Source of the DNA: Ornithodoros turicata
Lineage: Eukaryota; Arthropoda; Arachnida; Ixodida; Argasidae
NCBI RefSeq assembly: GCF_037126465.1
Contig: NC_088201.1
Coordinates: 24,660,550-24,724,549, forward strand
DNA length: 64,000 nucleotides
Reading direction: 5' to 3'
In this document: positions 38,080 through 48,450 of the stretch, one piece after another
How the letters are laid out: every line of letters begins with the position of its first letter
Numbering within the stretch: position 1 is the stretch's first letter
Program-made: the position numbers and the translations under genes
Notes under the pieces: model-generated
Told to the model about the DNA's origin: nothing
Database searches by the model: none
What the model saw: the letters and a program-made list of their open reading frames with translations, nothing else

Positions 38080-39330
38080 TTAATTGGGCTGAACCGCGTT
38101 TGCGACTGCGTAGGGGTTTTGTAGGCGAATAAGGTAAGGAAGCAAGTCGTCCGAGTCGCCTGGCAGAAGTGAAATAGAGAGTGATATCATGTCTGCTGAC
38201 GTGTCCTTCGCGCGTTCGGTGTGCCCGTTACTTTCCGGATGGGAGGGGAATGTCAAGCTGTGGGAAACGGAACAGCTGGACAACACCTCTTCCAGGATTT
38301 GTGCAACGAATTGGAATCCTCGGCCACGGTCGCTCACGAGTACTCTTTGTACTCCATGTTGAAGCTGTATCCTATGAATAAAGAATTTCGCAATCCGTAG
38401 CTGTATAGGGAGAGCGGAAGCGACGACGTATCTTGTCTAGTGGTCGATTGCAGTTACAATCCAGCCAGTCGCCGACGACAGAAGCGGCGCTATGAGGTCA
38501 CGGATCTCTCGATTCAAGATCTCTCGAAAGGATGTTGAGAGGGAAGCAGAGGTTGAGGCTGACCGCAAGAAATAGTAGCAGACTTTTCTGTTGACAGAGT
38601 TTACGTGATGAAACATTTGTGTACGGTTTTGTATAGTGCTGCCGCCTCGTCTAGCACGTTTTTGTAAAGAGAAATCCCGTGAATTAAGCTGGGACAAGCA
38701 CATAATGCCTTCATAAGAAAGTGCAGTAACCAGTTTCTCGTCGTGAAGTGAGCATCGGGAAATAGTAAGCATAATAGTATCTCGTCCCGTTTTTGTATCA
38801 TACTGTGAAGTCAGACTCCTGAAGCACTCACTGTCTATGACGACCGGAAACATATTTCAGCTCTGCAAGCCAGCATAAAGCGTGATGATGCGATCCGTTA
38901 AGGTATCATTGAAATAGAGGTGGACTTTCTCGATAGCCCACATACTCAACCAGGCATTCTTGTTCTATTTCCTAACCATGCTTCTTCGCATCAGTAAGTT
39001 TGCGGCTGGCATAAGCAATGACGCGTTTCATTGCTGCATGAAATGTCTCTGTGCTAGAACTGGCGCCCAATGCTGTGCCACTGACTTCCATATGTACTTC
39101 AGTTTGGGCTGAATGACTGAAATATCGAAGAACGGGAGCGTCTTTAATTCGCTCAAACGCTCATAATCACATTTAAATTTTATGACCTCAGAAGTCAGAA
39201 CTGTAAGACGTGCGGCAGTAGGCGCATATTCCTTGATAAACCGCCGAATGTATGACGACAGCCCGAATAAGGGCTTCGGAGCTCTTTGGCACAGTGACAT
39301 GGGGCACAGGAACACGGCGACAACCGAAGA
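38080..39330 (-). pseudogene. Ty3/Gypsy pol remnant (RT end, RNase H, integrase)
   Basis: On the minus strand the order is as in Gypsy pol. Near 39300-39180 it has FGLSSYIRRFIKEYAPTAA then LTVLTSEVIKF, the RT-RNase H tether. Near 39130-38880 it has SAQTEVHMEVSGTALGA, RVIAYASRKLTDAKKHG and EQECLVEYV, then HHALCWLAEL, which is RNase H with frameshifts. From 38853 to 38083 one frame covers the integrase with a single stop (TAG for Tyr right after TAIDH): VTAIDH, LVSDRGRGFQFVAQ and HPESNGHTER supply the D, D and E positions. There are no LTRs in sight. The family looks like the Mdg/Mag-type Gypsy elements common in arthropods. Confidence 0.85.
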
Positions 39331-39386
39331 TTTCAGAAGTATACTTATGAAAGCTTCGATTGTCGCCGTGGTAGATATATGGTAGA

Positions 39387-39514
39387 CATCCATGGGAATA
39401 CAGCCCGAAAAAACGCGAGACAAGATAGAAGCACAGGACACGGCGCTGATTAGCAACGTAGACAGATGGCTTCTCTCTTGTCCCGCGTCTTTTCGCGCTG
39501 TATTCCCATGGATG
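39387..39514. mobile_element. Hairpin element, about 128 bp
   Basis: CATCCATGGGAATACAGC at the left and its complement GCTGTATTCCCATGGATG at the right. The arms continue with CGAAAAAACGCGAGACAAGA and TCTTGTCCCGCGTCTTTTCG over roughly 50 bases. The loop holds CACAGGACACGGCGCTGATTAG. It lies just upstream of the minus-strand Gypsy remnant. Confidence 0.8.
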
Positions 39515-40047
39515 CATTATCCCAACGCGCTCAGATCGACACGCTTGTGCAGTATGTTAGGCCTCACAACGTCTGCGTATGCTAGCGATAGAGCAGGGTC
39601 AGAGCTAGGTAGGCCGATTTCCAAGTACTTCTTCGACCATCGGCTCAACAAGAGGCGGAGGTTCATTCCAAGTTGTAAGGCTGCGCGGAAAGGGCTTTTT
39701 CGAATAACCACACGCATAAGACTCTCTAGGGTCACAATAACGGTGGCGGTCCTACAGTGGATGTACGTCTCCCGATCGTGTAGTTCCGCGGACGTATACG
39801 AGAAAGTCTTTTTTTTTTTTTTTTTTTTGGCGAGCGACATTCCGAATAGACATTGAAATCACTAGCTGATGTGTTGCCACGCAGTCTCGGAATCCGTTTT
39901 CATGGTTCTAGTTTTAGCCTCACTCGCTATGTAAAATGCTACATTGTGCTTGCTACCGTTGCCCCACCTGCTATGACGGCAAACGCGGGCAAACTCACCT
40001 ATCCAGTGTTGCCGAAAACTTCCCCTCGTGGCAGAAATGGACACCCC
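39515..40047. other. Intronic DNA without a recognised gene
   Basis: It contains a poly(T) run at about 39809-39828. Nothing else is recognised. Confidence 0.5.
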
Positions 40048-40142
40048 CCTCAGGTGGGCAAAATTAATCCACACACGCAACCACTGTGGCGTCGCTCATG
40101 ATCACAGTTGTCTCGCGACGTGAAGCCCTGAATTGTTATTTA
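40048..40142 (+). repeat. SINE family 2 tail
   Basis: CTCAGGTGGGCAAAATTAATCC, CACTGTGGCGTCGCTCATGATC, ACAGTTGTCTCGCGACGTG and AAGCCCTGAATTGTTATT match the copy at 18321-18430. It is 5'-truncated. Confidence 0.7.
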
Positions 40143-40253
40143 CAAACGGACACACATTCCTTTCAGATCACAGTGTCGCACTGCGCAACGCGCGCAGGCT
40201 GAAGATAGCCACAGGACAAGCCTTTTTCATTTTCTTGTTTTTGTTCGGAAGTA

Positions 40254-41554
40254 CGAGGGATGTTCAAGTCAAACCGGTACTTTCTGTCTCCTGAGTGTAC
40301 AAATGGCTAGCGCTACTTCTTTTTCGTCATTTTCACACGCGACAGGTCTCCGCGTTCACCACATGGTGGTCCAAAGTTTGTGCAAAACAGAAGACACGTG
40401 CTGGACAAGATGGTCGACAACGCGGTGAGCGCGAACATCGAACAGCGAATTGTCATGAAGTTTCTCGTGAATGAAGGCGTAAAGTCATCTGAAATTCACA
40501 GAAGACTTTATGTTCAGTATGGTCACGATACACTTAGCCGCAGCAAAGCGTTTGAGTGGTGCAAACGGTTCCGAGACGGCCGTACATCAGTGCAGGACGA
40601 TCCCGGCCGGGGCGGCTCAGAGCCCAGTGTCAGAGTTCCCGAGAACATCCAACTTACGGAGTCAAGGACTGACGGATAACATGTCTCGAACTTGCTCGAA
40701 AGACGGACCTTTCTGTGGGAACGTTGAACACTATCATTCATGAACACCTCCAGTTTCGGAAAGTTAGTGCCCGTTGGGTCCCGAGGCAGCTCTGCGTGTT
40801 TGACCGGTAGATAAGACTGGAACTCTCCCAAGAGCTAAGGTACCGTTTCGACACTGAAGGACAGCCGTTCCTTGATCGGATCATCACGTGCGATGAAACG
40901 TGGGTGCACCATTTCACTCCTGAGTCTAAACGTGCATCAAAACAGTGGAAGCATCCGGGCTCGCCAGCTCCCAAGAAGTTCCGAAGCACCCAGTCTACGG
41001 GTAAGGTCATGGCCACGGTTTTCTGGGACAAGGCTGGCGTTGTTCATGTTGATTTCATTCATGCTGCCCAGTGGTACCACCATCAATAGTGCATATTACT
41101 GCCAGGTTCTCAGGGATGTGCATAAGGCGCTGAAGCAAAAGCGGCCGAACCTCATCACCAAAGGAGTCCTCCTCCTACAGGACAATGCACGCCCGCATAC
41201 TGCGCATCTGACAACACGCACCTTACAGGAACTTGGCTGGGAGTTGCTGCCACATGCCCCTTACAGTCCAGACATCGCCCCCAGCGATTTCCATCTCTTC
41301 GGGCCACTGAAGGAGTTCCTTGGGGGCTGCCACTTCAGCTGCGACGACGAGGTCAAGAATGCGGTCCGATCATGGCTGCTACGCGCCGGTAAGGATTTCT
41401 ACGCTGCTGGCATCCAAGCCGTCGTGAAACGATGGGACAAGTGCATTAGTGCCAGCTGGAGATTAAGTTGAAAAATAAAACTAATTTCTCGCCTGTAAGG
41501 TCATTTTACTTTCGCGAAAAATGAAAAGTCCTGGTTTGACTTGAACACCCCTCG
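40254..41554 (+). mobile_element. Mariner transposon, copy 2 (dead, nearly full length)
   Basis: It begins CGAGGGATGTTCAAGTCAAACC and ends with the complement of CGAGGGGTGTTCAAGTCAAACC. TA flanks both ends (40252-40253 and 41555-41556). Length is 1301 bp. It is the same family as the element at 22633-23935, in the opposite orientation. Confidence 0.95.
40410..41471 (+). pseudogene. Mariner transposase, inactivated by frameshifts
   Basis: It starts MVDNAVSANIEQR at 40410. The three catalytic positions are still readable: CDETWVHHF near 40890-40920, LLQDNARPH near 41170-41200 and APSDFHLFGPLKEFLGG near 41280-41330. Compared with copy 1 it has lost about 10 bases near 40650, has a TAG at 40808, has about seven extra bases near 41055 and a further shift near the C-terminus. 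The Trp codons that became stops in copy 1 are intact here, so the two copies decayed independently. Confidence 0.93.
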
Positions 41555-41556
41555 TA

Positions 41557-43277
41557 CATGGCGCCGAAGCAGCAGAACTTATGTGCCGATGAGATCCCGT
41601 TCTTTTGAACATTTTTATCCACACCTTATCTAATCTAACCTTACTGAAGAACAAGAACCTGTTGATTTTGTATAACCTGTAGTGTTCTGTGAATATTGCA
41701 TGCAGTGGAGCGTAAAAGTATCACATATGGAGGGTGAAACAAGGCATAGGAACCACTACACCTCTGGCTCGAACCTCCGGACCGATAACAACGGCGTCAT
41801 CCCTATAAACATGTAGTCATGTACTATACCTTGACATGCAGCACAGCAGATAACATAACGAACGTGCTCTACAACTCGCTGCAGTAATTTGTACTGGTGA
41901 CTGGAGTCACCGAACGAATTTGTCGCCATTTTTGTTGTTTACACGTATTACCAACCCTTGATGTCTCGTGGTTTACTCTGTCCAATTGCCTTAGCTCCGC
42001 GTATGAAACAATGAGAAAGCATGACATATGCCCTCTGTGGGTCAAAACCTACGATTGTATGTCATGTGTTCAACACTCGCACACTCGGATACGATCTGAC
42101 AAGATGACGGCTGATAAACAAACAATCATTCGACCAGTGACGTGCTTGCTAGTAAAATACGTTACGGAAGTCTTCGTCATTTTACATTCACGAACTCTGC
42201 TACTAGTGAACAACAACTTTATTTTACTCAAACTGAACTTTATTTTATGATGGTGATTGGGGAGTTTCGTCGCCTGCTCCTAGTGAAACAGAAGCTGTCA
42301 AACGCGTAAACATGTGTACCAGACTACGATGGTGCGAATTCTAGATTACTGCAGACGTGTCTGGGGATAACGTGTGCACGAGGAACCTGCGTCGAACCAT
42401 ATTTTCTGCGCTTTCTGGCCGCTCGCGTTTTCGTCTATTTTCACATGTGAAAGAGCTAAAGAATCGAGAAACGGCTCGGTTCTACCGAAAAAGCCAGATA
42501 GTGTGAACTGGATGCACTTTGGGTATGGTTTATCAGAGGAAACATTACGCTGAGGACAACTGGTCAACAATGATCACTTCGTCTGTCAGCAGCCTTGCAA
42601 TGAACGCTCAGTGCTGCTTAGCAGGCGAGCAGACTCGCGAAATCAAACTATGACAAAATCGTGGCGCCCAATGAGTAGCTCTGGGAAATCAATCTTAGAC
42701 CTATATATTGGTCCTCCTCACCTTCCAAAGTAGGAACAAGAAGGAATGTGCGCAACGGAAACGCACCCCGAAACACATCATGCTAGCGCTAAATTTCGCG
42801 CCAGAATTATGGTTCAGAAGTAGGTTGACCATATTTCTCAAGGTAGAACATAGGTTTAAAAAAAAAAATGTTTCTGCAACTGCCATTTTGTTAGCTCCGG
42901 TGCCTTTAAACAAGAATGATCAAGGTTGGGACTCACATATTTGATATTCTTTGCGTCCAAGTGCTCCTGACTCATCGGTGTGCTGAACGAGTACCACAGC
43001 TCTAACAAATGCTGCTAGACCTTTTAGGCTTTCTGTAACACAAGAAACCAAGTTATCAATGGAGAGCTTCGTTGACACAATGTTGCCAAACGTTTGCTAA
43101 TGGAACGCTAAATTCACCAACACAAAAGTTACTGAGCACCCGTCTTGTTGTGTAGCCAAGAACGAAACGTAACGGTGAACTAAAATGGATTGCACTCTCT
43201 GTGATATGAAAGCATTATTATAGAACAAAGGAAATCAGTGTCGTACATTCACCACACCTGCTTGGCATTCTCTCAGC
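41557..43277. other. Intronic DNA without a recognised gene
   Basis: The open frame at 41897-42250 (117 codons) has no known motif. No repeat family shared with the rest of the window was recognised. Confidence 0.45.
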
Positions 43278-43353
43278 ATCCGCGATAGCTCTAGAGTCTA
43301 AGGGGGATGCTGAGGGCGACCCAGCATCCCAAGACTCTAGAGCTACCGCGGAT
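43278..43353. repeat. Inverted repeat, 76 bp hairpin
   Basis: Left arm ATCCGCGATAGCTCTAGAG then TCTAAGGGGGATGCTG; right arm CAGCATCCC then AAGACTCTAGAGCTACCGCGGAT. The loop is about eight bases. It lies about 110 bases upstream of the LINE fragment and may mark its truncation point. Confidence 0.75.
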
Positions 43354-43399
43354 TTGCATCTCTGTGCCTGGAGTACACCACCCCAAGTGCACTTTGCCC

Positions 43400-44330
43400 A
43401 CTGCAGTGCTGAGACAGCATTGTCTATCTATGATGGAGCGTCCACTGTAGCAGCACTGCTATTTTCACTGACGGATCGACGACGGGATCAGGCTATACAG
43501 TATCTGCTTTTGTGGTTCCACTGAACAGGAAAGAGGGAAGGCACGACTGTCGCACAAAACATCTTCAACAACGGCAGAATTGGTAGCCATCCAGCTGGCA
43601 ATACAGTACGTAGTAGCACAACAGACGCCTGCCGAGTAGGTTTTATACAGCGATTCAAAAGCTGGACTCAAAGCCATGCTTTCATTCTTGTGAAATGGCT
43701 CTATGACACCAACAGTTCGCCAACACTCCACGAATGCAACAAATGTAGAGTCGCCGGCCACAAAGTAACTCTGCAGTAGATTCTTGGACATGTGGCTATA
43801 GGAGGGAATTAAGCTGCAGACGAACTAGCGGACATAACACACCTATCTTCAACACTACATCCGGTGATATACTCCAAGTCAGATGTTACATCTTCATTAA
43901 GGTTATTGTCGCTGGAACTGTGCAGACAACATGGGTATAATTGCAGAGTGATTCGTCGCTGCTACATCGCATACATCCGGAGCTGAAGTTGTGTGTTCCG
44001 TCTACGTAACCGCGCTCTGTTCAGACGTTTTTCACTGGTGTCGGATGAGTGTGCCTTATGGCCGTCATTTTCTTCATAAAGTTGGAAGAGCCGACTCATC
44101 GAATTGCTCGGTTTGCGCAACAGTGGAGGATAGTGAGCACATTATAATGCACTGCACTAGGTATGCATCACAGCTCGAAGAGCTACACTTGCTCGACTAG
44201 ACAGCAGGGCCTTCGATATAGTTAAGGTGTTGGGATTTGGGCACCGAACACGAGGGATGCTGCCATTGGAGGCACTTGTAAAATTTGTTCAGAGCTGTGG
44301 GATGGATGCAACCTTCTAGGATTCCTTGTG
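43400..44330 (+). pseudogene. LINE 3' end with RNase H domain
   Basis: Conceptual translation with frame changes gives YFTDGSTTGSGYTVSAFVV near 43460 (first RNase H Asp in TDGS), TTAELVAIQLAIQYV near 43568 (Glu), VLYSDSKAGLKAML near 43640 (Asp), then WIPGHVAIGGNEAADELA-like sequence near 43780-43840. Near 44000-44190 follows VGRADSSNCSVCATVEDSEHII then MHCTRYASQLEEL, the CCHC-like C-terminal region of I/R1/LOA-group LINE ORF2. Having RNase H points to the I or a related clade. The copy is 5'-truncated and broken. Confidence 0.8.
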
Positions 44331-44334
44331 CATG

Positions 44335-44480
44335 ATCTTGGGATAATTGTGAATAGTGGAAAATTGTGTATAGTGGGATAATTGTGTATAGTGAGATAAT
44401 TGTGTATAGTGGGATAATTGTGTATAGTGGATAATTGTTAATAGTGGGCTTCTAGTGAACATGTGAATAGTGAATAGCGA
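44335..44480 (+). repeat. Tandem tail of the LINE
   Basis: About six diverged units of GGATAATTGTGTATAGTG (18-20 bases) follow the LINE C-terminal region directly, then decay into GAATAGTGAATAGCG. Tandem short repeats at the 3' end are known for I-type LINEs, so I read this as the LINE tail and not as an unrelated satellite. Confidence 0.7.
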
Positions 44481-45403
44481 ACTTGCCAGTAGAGCACATG
44501 AGAAGTATTTTTTTGGGGGGGGTGGGGGTGAGAATTTATGTTAGGAGTAGCAGAACAAGTCGGGAGACGAGTTCAATTTCTCTTCTTTTTTTTCCCTTAC
44601 AAACAAACAAACGAACGAACGAACAAACCTTCTTGGTGTGCGCACGTATTGTGTGCGCATGTGTTGTGTCCCTATCTTATGTCTCCGTCTTTTTAGCGCT
44701 GAGCAGCAATATGGTCTCATACCAACAAGCCCAAATTTCGTCACTCGTCAACCTTCTTTCTGTTGAGCCCAAACCAAGAAGCACTTGTCGTCTACTCTCT
44801 CCGTGTATGGGCCCGTTATTCACTCTAGCCGTTCGATTGAATGATTCCACTGACAGTTGTTCATGGCTTCAACAGTAGGAAAGGTGTTAATGATATACTG
44901 TTATGTTGATGGAACAACAACAACAGTAAATGAATGAAGGAAAAGTGATGATGACATGGGATGCTTCCCCACAGGACACTATATCCCCACTTCAAAGAGG
45001 TTAATATGTTGATGCAAGTCATCACCCAACGTGTGAAGCTTTGCAACTTACTTACGACTTTACATTACTAAGTCCACTGCGAACGGGCGCCAGATTTCAG
45101 CACTAACGCGGTATATGAAGTTATTTGTCACTACTCTGTTTCCTGTATGAACCTTTGAAAGCGACCAAAAGAAGGCATACCTTGAATTAGATTCAAGCGT
45201 TCCTTTTCCGTAGACATGGCAAAGTAGGTTGCCAGACCAGTCAGCGATCATACGAGAAGACTAACAATACAGCACAATCCTGTAGTAGTAGGTATTGGTT
45301 TAAAATGAAACGGCCGGGAAGGCAGAACACTGATGCACTGTACCCTTCGGTGTGACCTATTGCGAGGGCAGAGAGGGGACGCTCACCTTCTTCATTGCAA
45401 TAG
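44481..45403. other. Intronic DNA without a recognised gene
   Basis: It has a G-run near 44512-44528 and AAAC/GAAC simple sequence near 44600-44630. No gene is recognised. Confidence 0.5.
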
Positions 45404-45546
45404 AGAGTTTTAGCACACCGTTGTTAACGTGGCTTGCGTCGAACCGTATCAACCGGATCCAATCAGTGGATAAGATTCTGAGTCACGCGCGACTACGATT
45501 GGTTCCGATAGACACGATAACCTTATCAACGGTATACTAAAACTCG
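45404..45546. mobile_element. MITE with GAGTTTTAG ends and a different interior
   Basis: It starts GAGTTTTAGCACACCGTTG and ends CAACGGTATACTAAAACTC. The outer 20 bases pair, while the interior (CGGATCCAATCAGTGGATAAG) pairs only weakly. The termini match those of the MITEs at 21.5-28.0 kb but the interior does not. Confidence 0.75.
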
Positions 45547-47161
45547 CTAATGACGTAGAGCTACCCGTTATCTAAACGTGCTTGCGCGAAAGCTTTTGGT
45601 ACAGTGCAGAAATTATATGGAAGACGAAGTCAATTACAAGGTCACCCGTGTCGTTCAATCATAATTTGCTACGACCCTGTAGATAAAGTGATAAAGATAC
45701 GGTAGATAAACGTTGACACTCTTCAATAAATTGCCATAAGTATTAACACGATATAGTCTCCTCATATTTCGTGCGCGCTCCTGACCTATCCGAGACTCAT
45801 GCTTCGCACAGTGCAACGCTATCGCCAAAGGAACAGGCGTATGTCACTAATGACGAAAGTCGCATACACCATAGGCTTTGAGCCGTCTCGGTGTTTGCTA
45901 CCCGAAACGCTTCGAAAATGCCAGAACCACATCTGTCGCCTATGATTCCCAGCCCTTATCGGCAAGGCTTCCCGGCCAATCGACTTTACGTGCGCCACGA
46001 ATAATCCGCCCGTGATGGAGATCGCGACGTTATCTGAGAATAGTTGTTGGCAGTTGTTCGTTCCGGTGCATTTTGTTTGAGTAAGAGCTTTGCGTGCCAA
46101 CAACAACCGATGAGTTCGCAGATGTTTGGCTCCTCTCGGAACAAACTGCTCTAATCTTGTGCAGCTCCCTGCAGCCATAATAGGCAACTAAGTTAAACAA
46201 GGACTGTTCTTAAACACTTTGAAGTTTTGAGTTTTCACTCTTAGCGCTAAGCAAAATAAATGGCAGCGCAGTTTTCGAAACATTGGCCCAGCCCTTGTCA
46301 ATGACCAACGACGGCGCGTAAACATCGGGCTGCGAAATAAATGAGCTTATTGACGTTCAGCTGGCTGCACGGAGAAACAATAATTCTCTCTAAACTGAGT
46401 GAATGAAATGCAAGCGCTGCCTGCGGTTTACTTCAAGCCCACTTAGGACTTCCTTTGGCGTTTCGCACCTTCGCAACATGTCGTGTTAGTCAGAACGTAT
46501 TTTATTCCCCAACTGTCAGTTCCTGTTTAGGCCCAGACGAAGGCCCGAGTAAGCCTCCGCCGGATAATAGACACCACATGTGCCTTCGCATTGATTGAGC
46601 CGGAGATGGGGCCGCAGTGAGCAATTGACTCCTTGCCAGGAAGAGGGTGCGAATTCGGCGGAGCTGTTTCTTTAATGGGCTCCCTTATTCCGGCAATCAA
46701 CTTTGGATTACAACGCTCCCCTCGCTCGCCTTTGCCGTCGGCAGTAAAGCTTTAAGCTGAACTTTATGGGAGCGCGGAACGCTAAAAGGCGTTCCAAATA
46801 ACGGCAGCGGCCAGTGTACTTTACCAGCAACGGTCGTAAAGATCATGAAAGCAGTAATAGTATCTGGGCCACTGGTGGGGTCCCTTGAAAGAAAACGGCG
46901 CATATCGCGGCAGTTGATGGTGCACCAACGAAGCCGGCTGCCCTTTCAGCTCATATTAGTGTCTATTTGTGGTGCTTTGCTAGGGAGGAGACGAAGCAGC
47001 GTTGCGCAGGTAACCTGTGGTTCATTGAGTTGGATCAAAACAAATTTTAGAGTTACGTAGACAGGATGAAGTTTACTCCGTCTTCTCAAAACTTTCATTC
47101 CTGGCGTTCTCAAATCATACCCCGTCGGCGTCCCAGTCTTGTCACTGGACTGTAGCATCTA
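45547..47161. other. Intronic DNA upstream of the homeobox exon, no gene
   Basis: There is no recognised repeat. The segment at about 46400-46900 is non-repetitive with balanced GC and may be a conserved regulatory block near the homeobox exon. The two overlapping open frames there are on opposite strands and show no motif. Confidence 0.4.
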
Positions 47162-47376
47162 CAGGGCTCGACAAAAGTTTACGGAACACCCCAGCGACGT
47201 ATTTCTTGATCAGTACGACACCCTAGCAGTGAACCGGAGTTCACACAGTTACTGAGAGGTACACGGAGCACCCAGTCACCTGTCTGTAAGTCTATCTGCT
47301 CCCGTTTTCTGCAAGGGTGTCGCTCCGATGAAGATATACAGCACTCCGGTGTTCCGTAAACATTTGTCGGGATCTG
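47162..47376. mobile_element. Tc1-type MITE, 215 bp
   Basis: Left end CAGGGCTCGACAAAAG then TTTACGGAACACC; right end GGTGTTCCGTAAACA then TTTGTCGGGATCTG, the complement with a few changes. TA flanks both ends (47160-47161 and 47377-47378), as expected for Tc1/mariner elements. It has no transposase. It lies 337 bases upstream of the homeobox exon. Confidence 0.88.
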
Positions 47377-47713
47377 TACCGTTGAAGGCACACCTGATCA
47401 CCAACGGAATTTTCGTTAATAAATGACAGATTGACTCGAAATGTTCGCTATCAATTGCTCGAGACTATTGGTACTTTCTCGCAGATTCGTGCACTTCCAT
47501 CGGTAGTCGGTACCAAAGAAACTAGTCCACTGACTACAACACGTACGGAACCTAAGAGTTTACAGTATCATCAGATACATTTGCAGAGCCACGTTTGGAG
47601 GAGCGAGTTTTGTATAACACGCGTCCTTCGAGGGTGATTGGCAGAGTCAGAGTGTTTGAACATGTTGTGCCAGGTGCACGGTTTTGTAAAATTGGTGCTT
47701 TGTGTTCTGGCAG

Positions 47714-48021
47714 GGGTCCAGCGGCCGGTACAGCCTCTCAAAGGGAGCAAGAGGAAGAAGGAGCCAGGTAGAGAACTGGAGCCCGCGAGTACTCCCCCGG
47801 CGGCGGGTATGGGGCACCCGACCGCCGCCAGGAACTCGGACAGCCCCATCAATGGCGCAGCCTCTGACACTGGGGACAAGGGCGCCCGCAAGAAGAAGGC
47901 GCGGACCACTTTCACAGGGCGGCAAATCTTCGAGCTCGAGAAACAGTTCGAGATAAAGAAGTACTTGTCGTCCAGCGAGAGGGCGGAGATGGCCAAGCTT
48001 CTCAACGTTACGGAAACTCAG
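47714..48021 (+). CDS. NK7.1: NK7-like homeobox protein, exon with homeodomain residues 1-44
   Basis: The acceptor is TTCTGGCAG|GG; the donor is GAAACTCAG|GTACAC. The exon begins two bases into a codon. It encodes a basic/Pro-Ser linker (GSKRKK near the start) and then homeodomain residues 1-44 from 47890: [19 protein letters not shown], helix 1 and 2 with [18 protein letters not shown] and TETQ. Arg5, Phe8, Leu16 and Phe20 are the expected conserved positions. The wording matches NK7-type homeodomains best; HMX and other NK classes share KYLSSSERA but not [14 protein letters not shown]. Splitting after residue 44 is a known recurrent homeobox intron site. The DNA-contacting helix 3 (WFQNRR) must be in a further exon, which I do not find in the remaining 16 kb. 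The exon is GC-rich compared with its surroundings. Confidence 0.92.
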
Positions 48022-48139
48022 GTACACATATGACCTGTTATATTCCTGTTTGGGGGTTAGACACGTTGATAAATAATAATGTATGAGAAAGCAACAAAAC
48101 TTGTCACCTGACGTTCTGCTAGACAGTATTTCTTTGACA

Positions 48140-48450
48140 CCTTTCAGCGTGGGTGTCTTCGTAAATGAGTGACCTTTTACTTCTGCAGGCTCAACTGAAA
48201 GGTGTATGAACAGTTTGGGAAATGGAGTTTGCAAAACACCCATCTGAAACAGTGTTTTAAATGGAATACATTTCTGAATTTCGTGTTTTCTGTAGAATAC
48301 GCCCATTCAAATGGTGACTTTTGTAGAATACACGTTTTAGGAAGGTGTTTTACAAAAGACCCTTCTGTATCGAAATTTACACCACATAGGTGTGTCCTAT
48401 AGGGCAAGACATTTGTACCCGAAGGGTGTAAAAAAGTTTACTGTGATATG
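48140..48450. repeat. Degenerate short-period repeat after the homeobox exon
   Basis: Units related to GTGTTTTACAAAAGACCC and AAACACCCATCTG recur in both orientations, with a small hairpin TACCCGAAGGGTGTA near 48416-48430. It probably is an old MITE. It starts about 120 bases past the donor. Confidence 0.45.

Larger units (their letters stand above)
1291..47713 (+). other. Inferred intron 1 of the NK7-like gene (about 46.4 kb)
   Basis: The boundaries are a GTAGGAG donor at 1291 and a pyrimidine-containing TTCTGGCAG acceptor ending at 47713. The interior is filled with transposon remnants in both orientations and has no other host exon I can recognise. An additional small exon inside it cannot be excluded from sequence alone. 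Confidence 0.6.

Noticed and set aside
47571..48306. Minus-strand open frames of 144 and 219 codons over the homeobox exon
   Set aside because: They are antisense shadows of the GC-rich homeobox exon and have no motifs.
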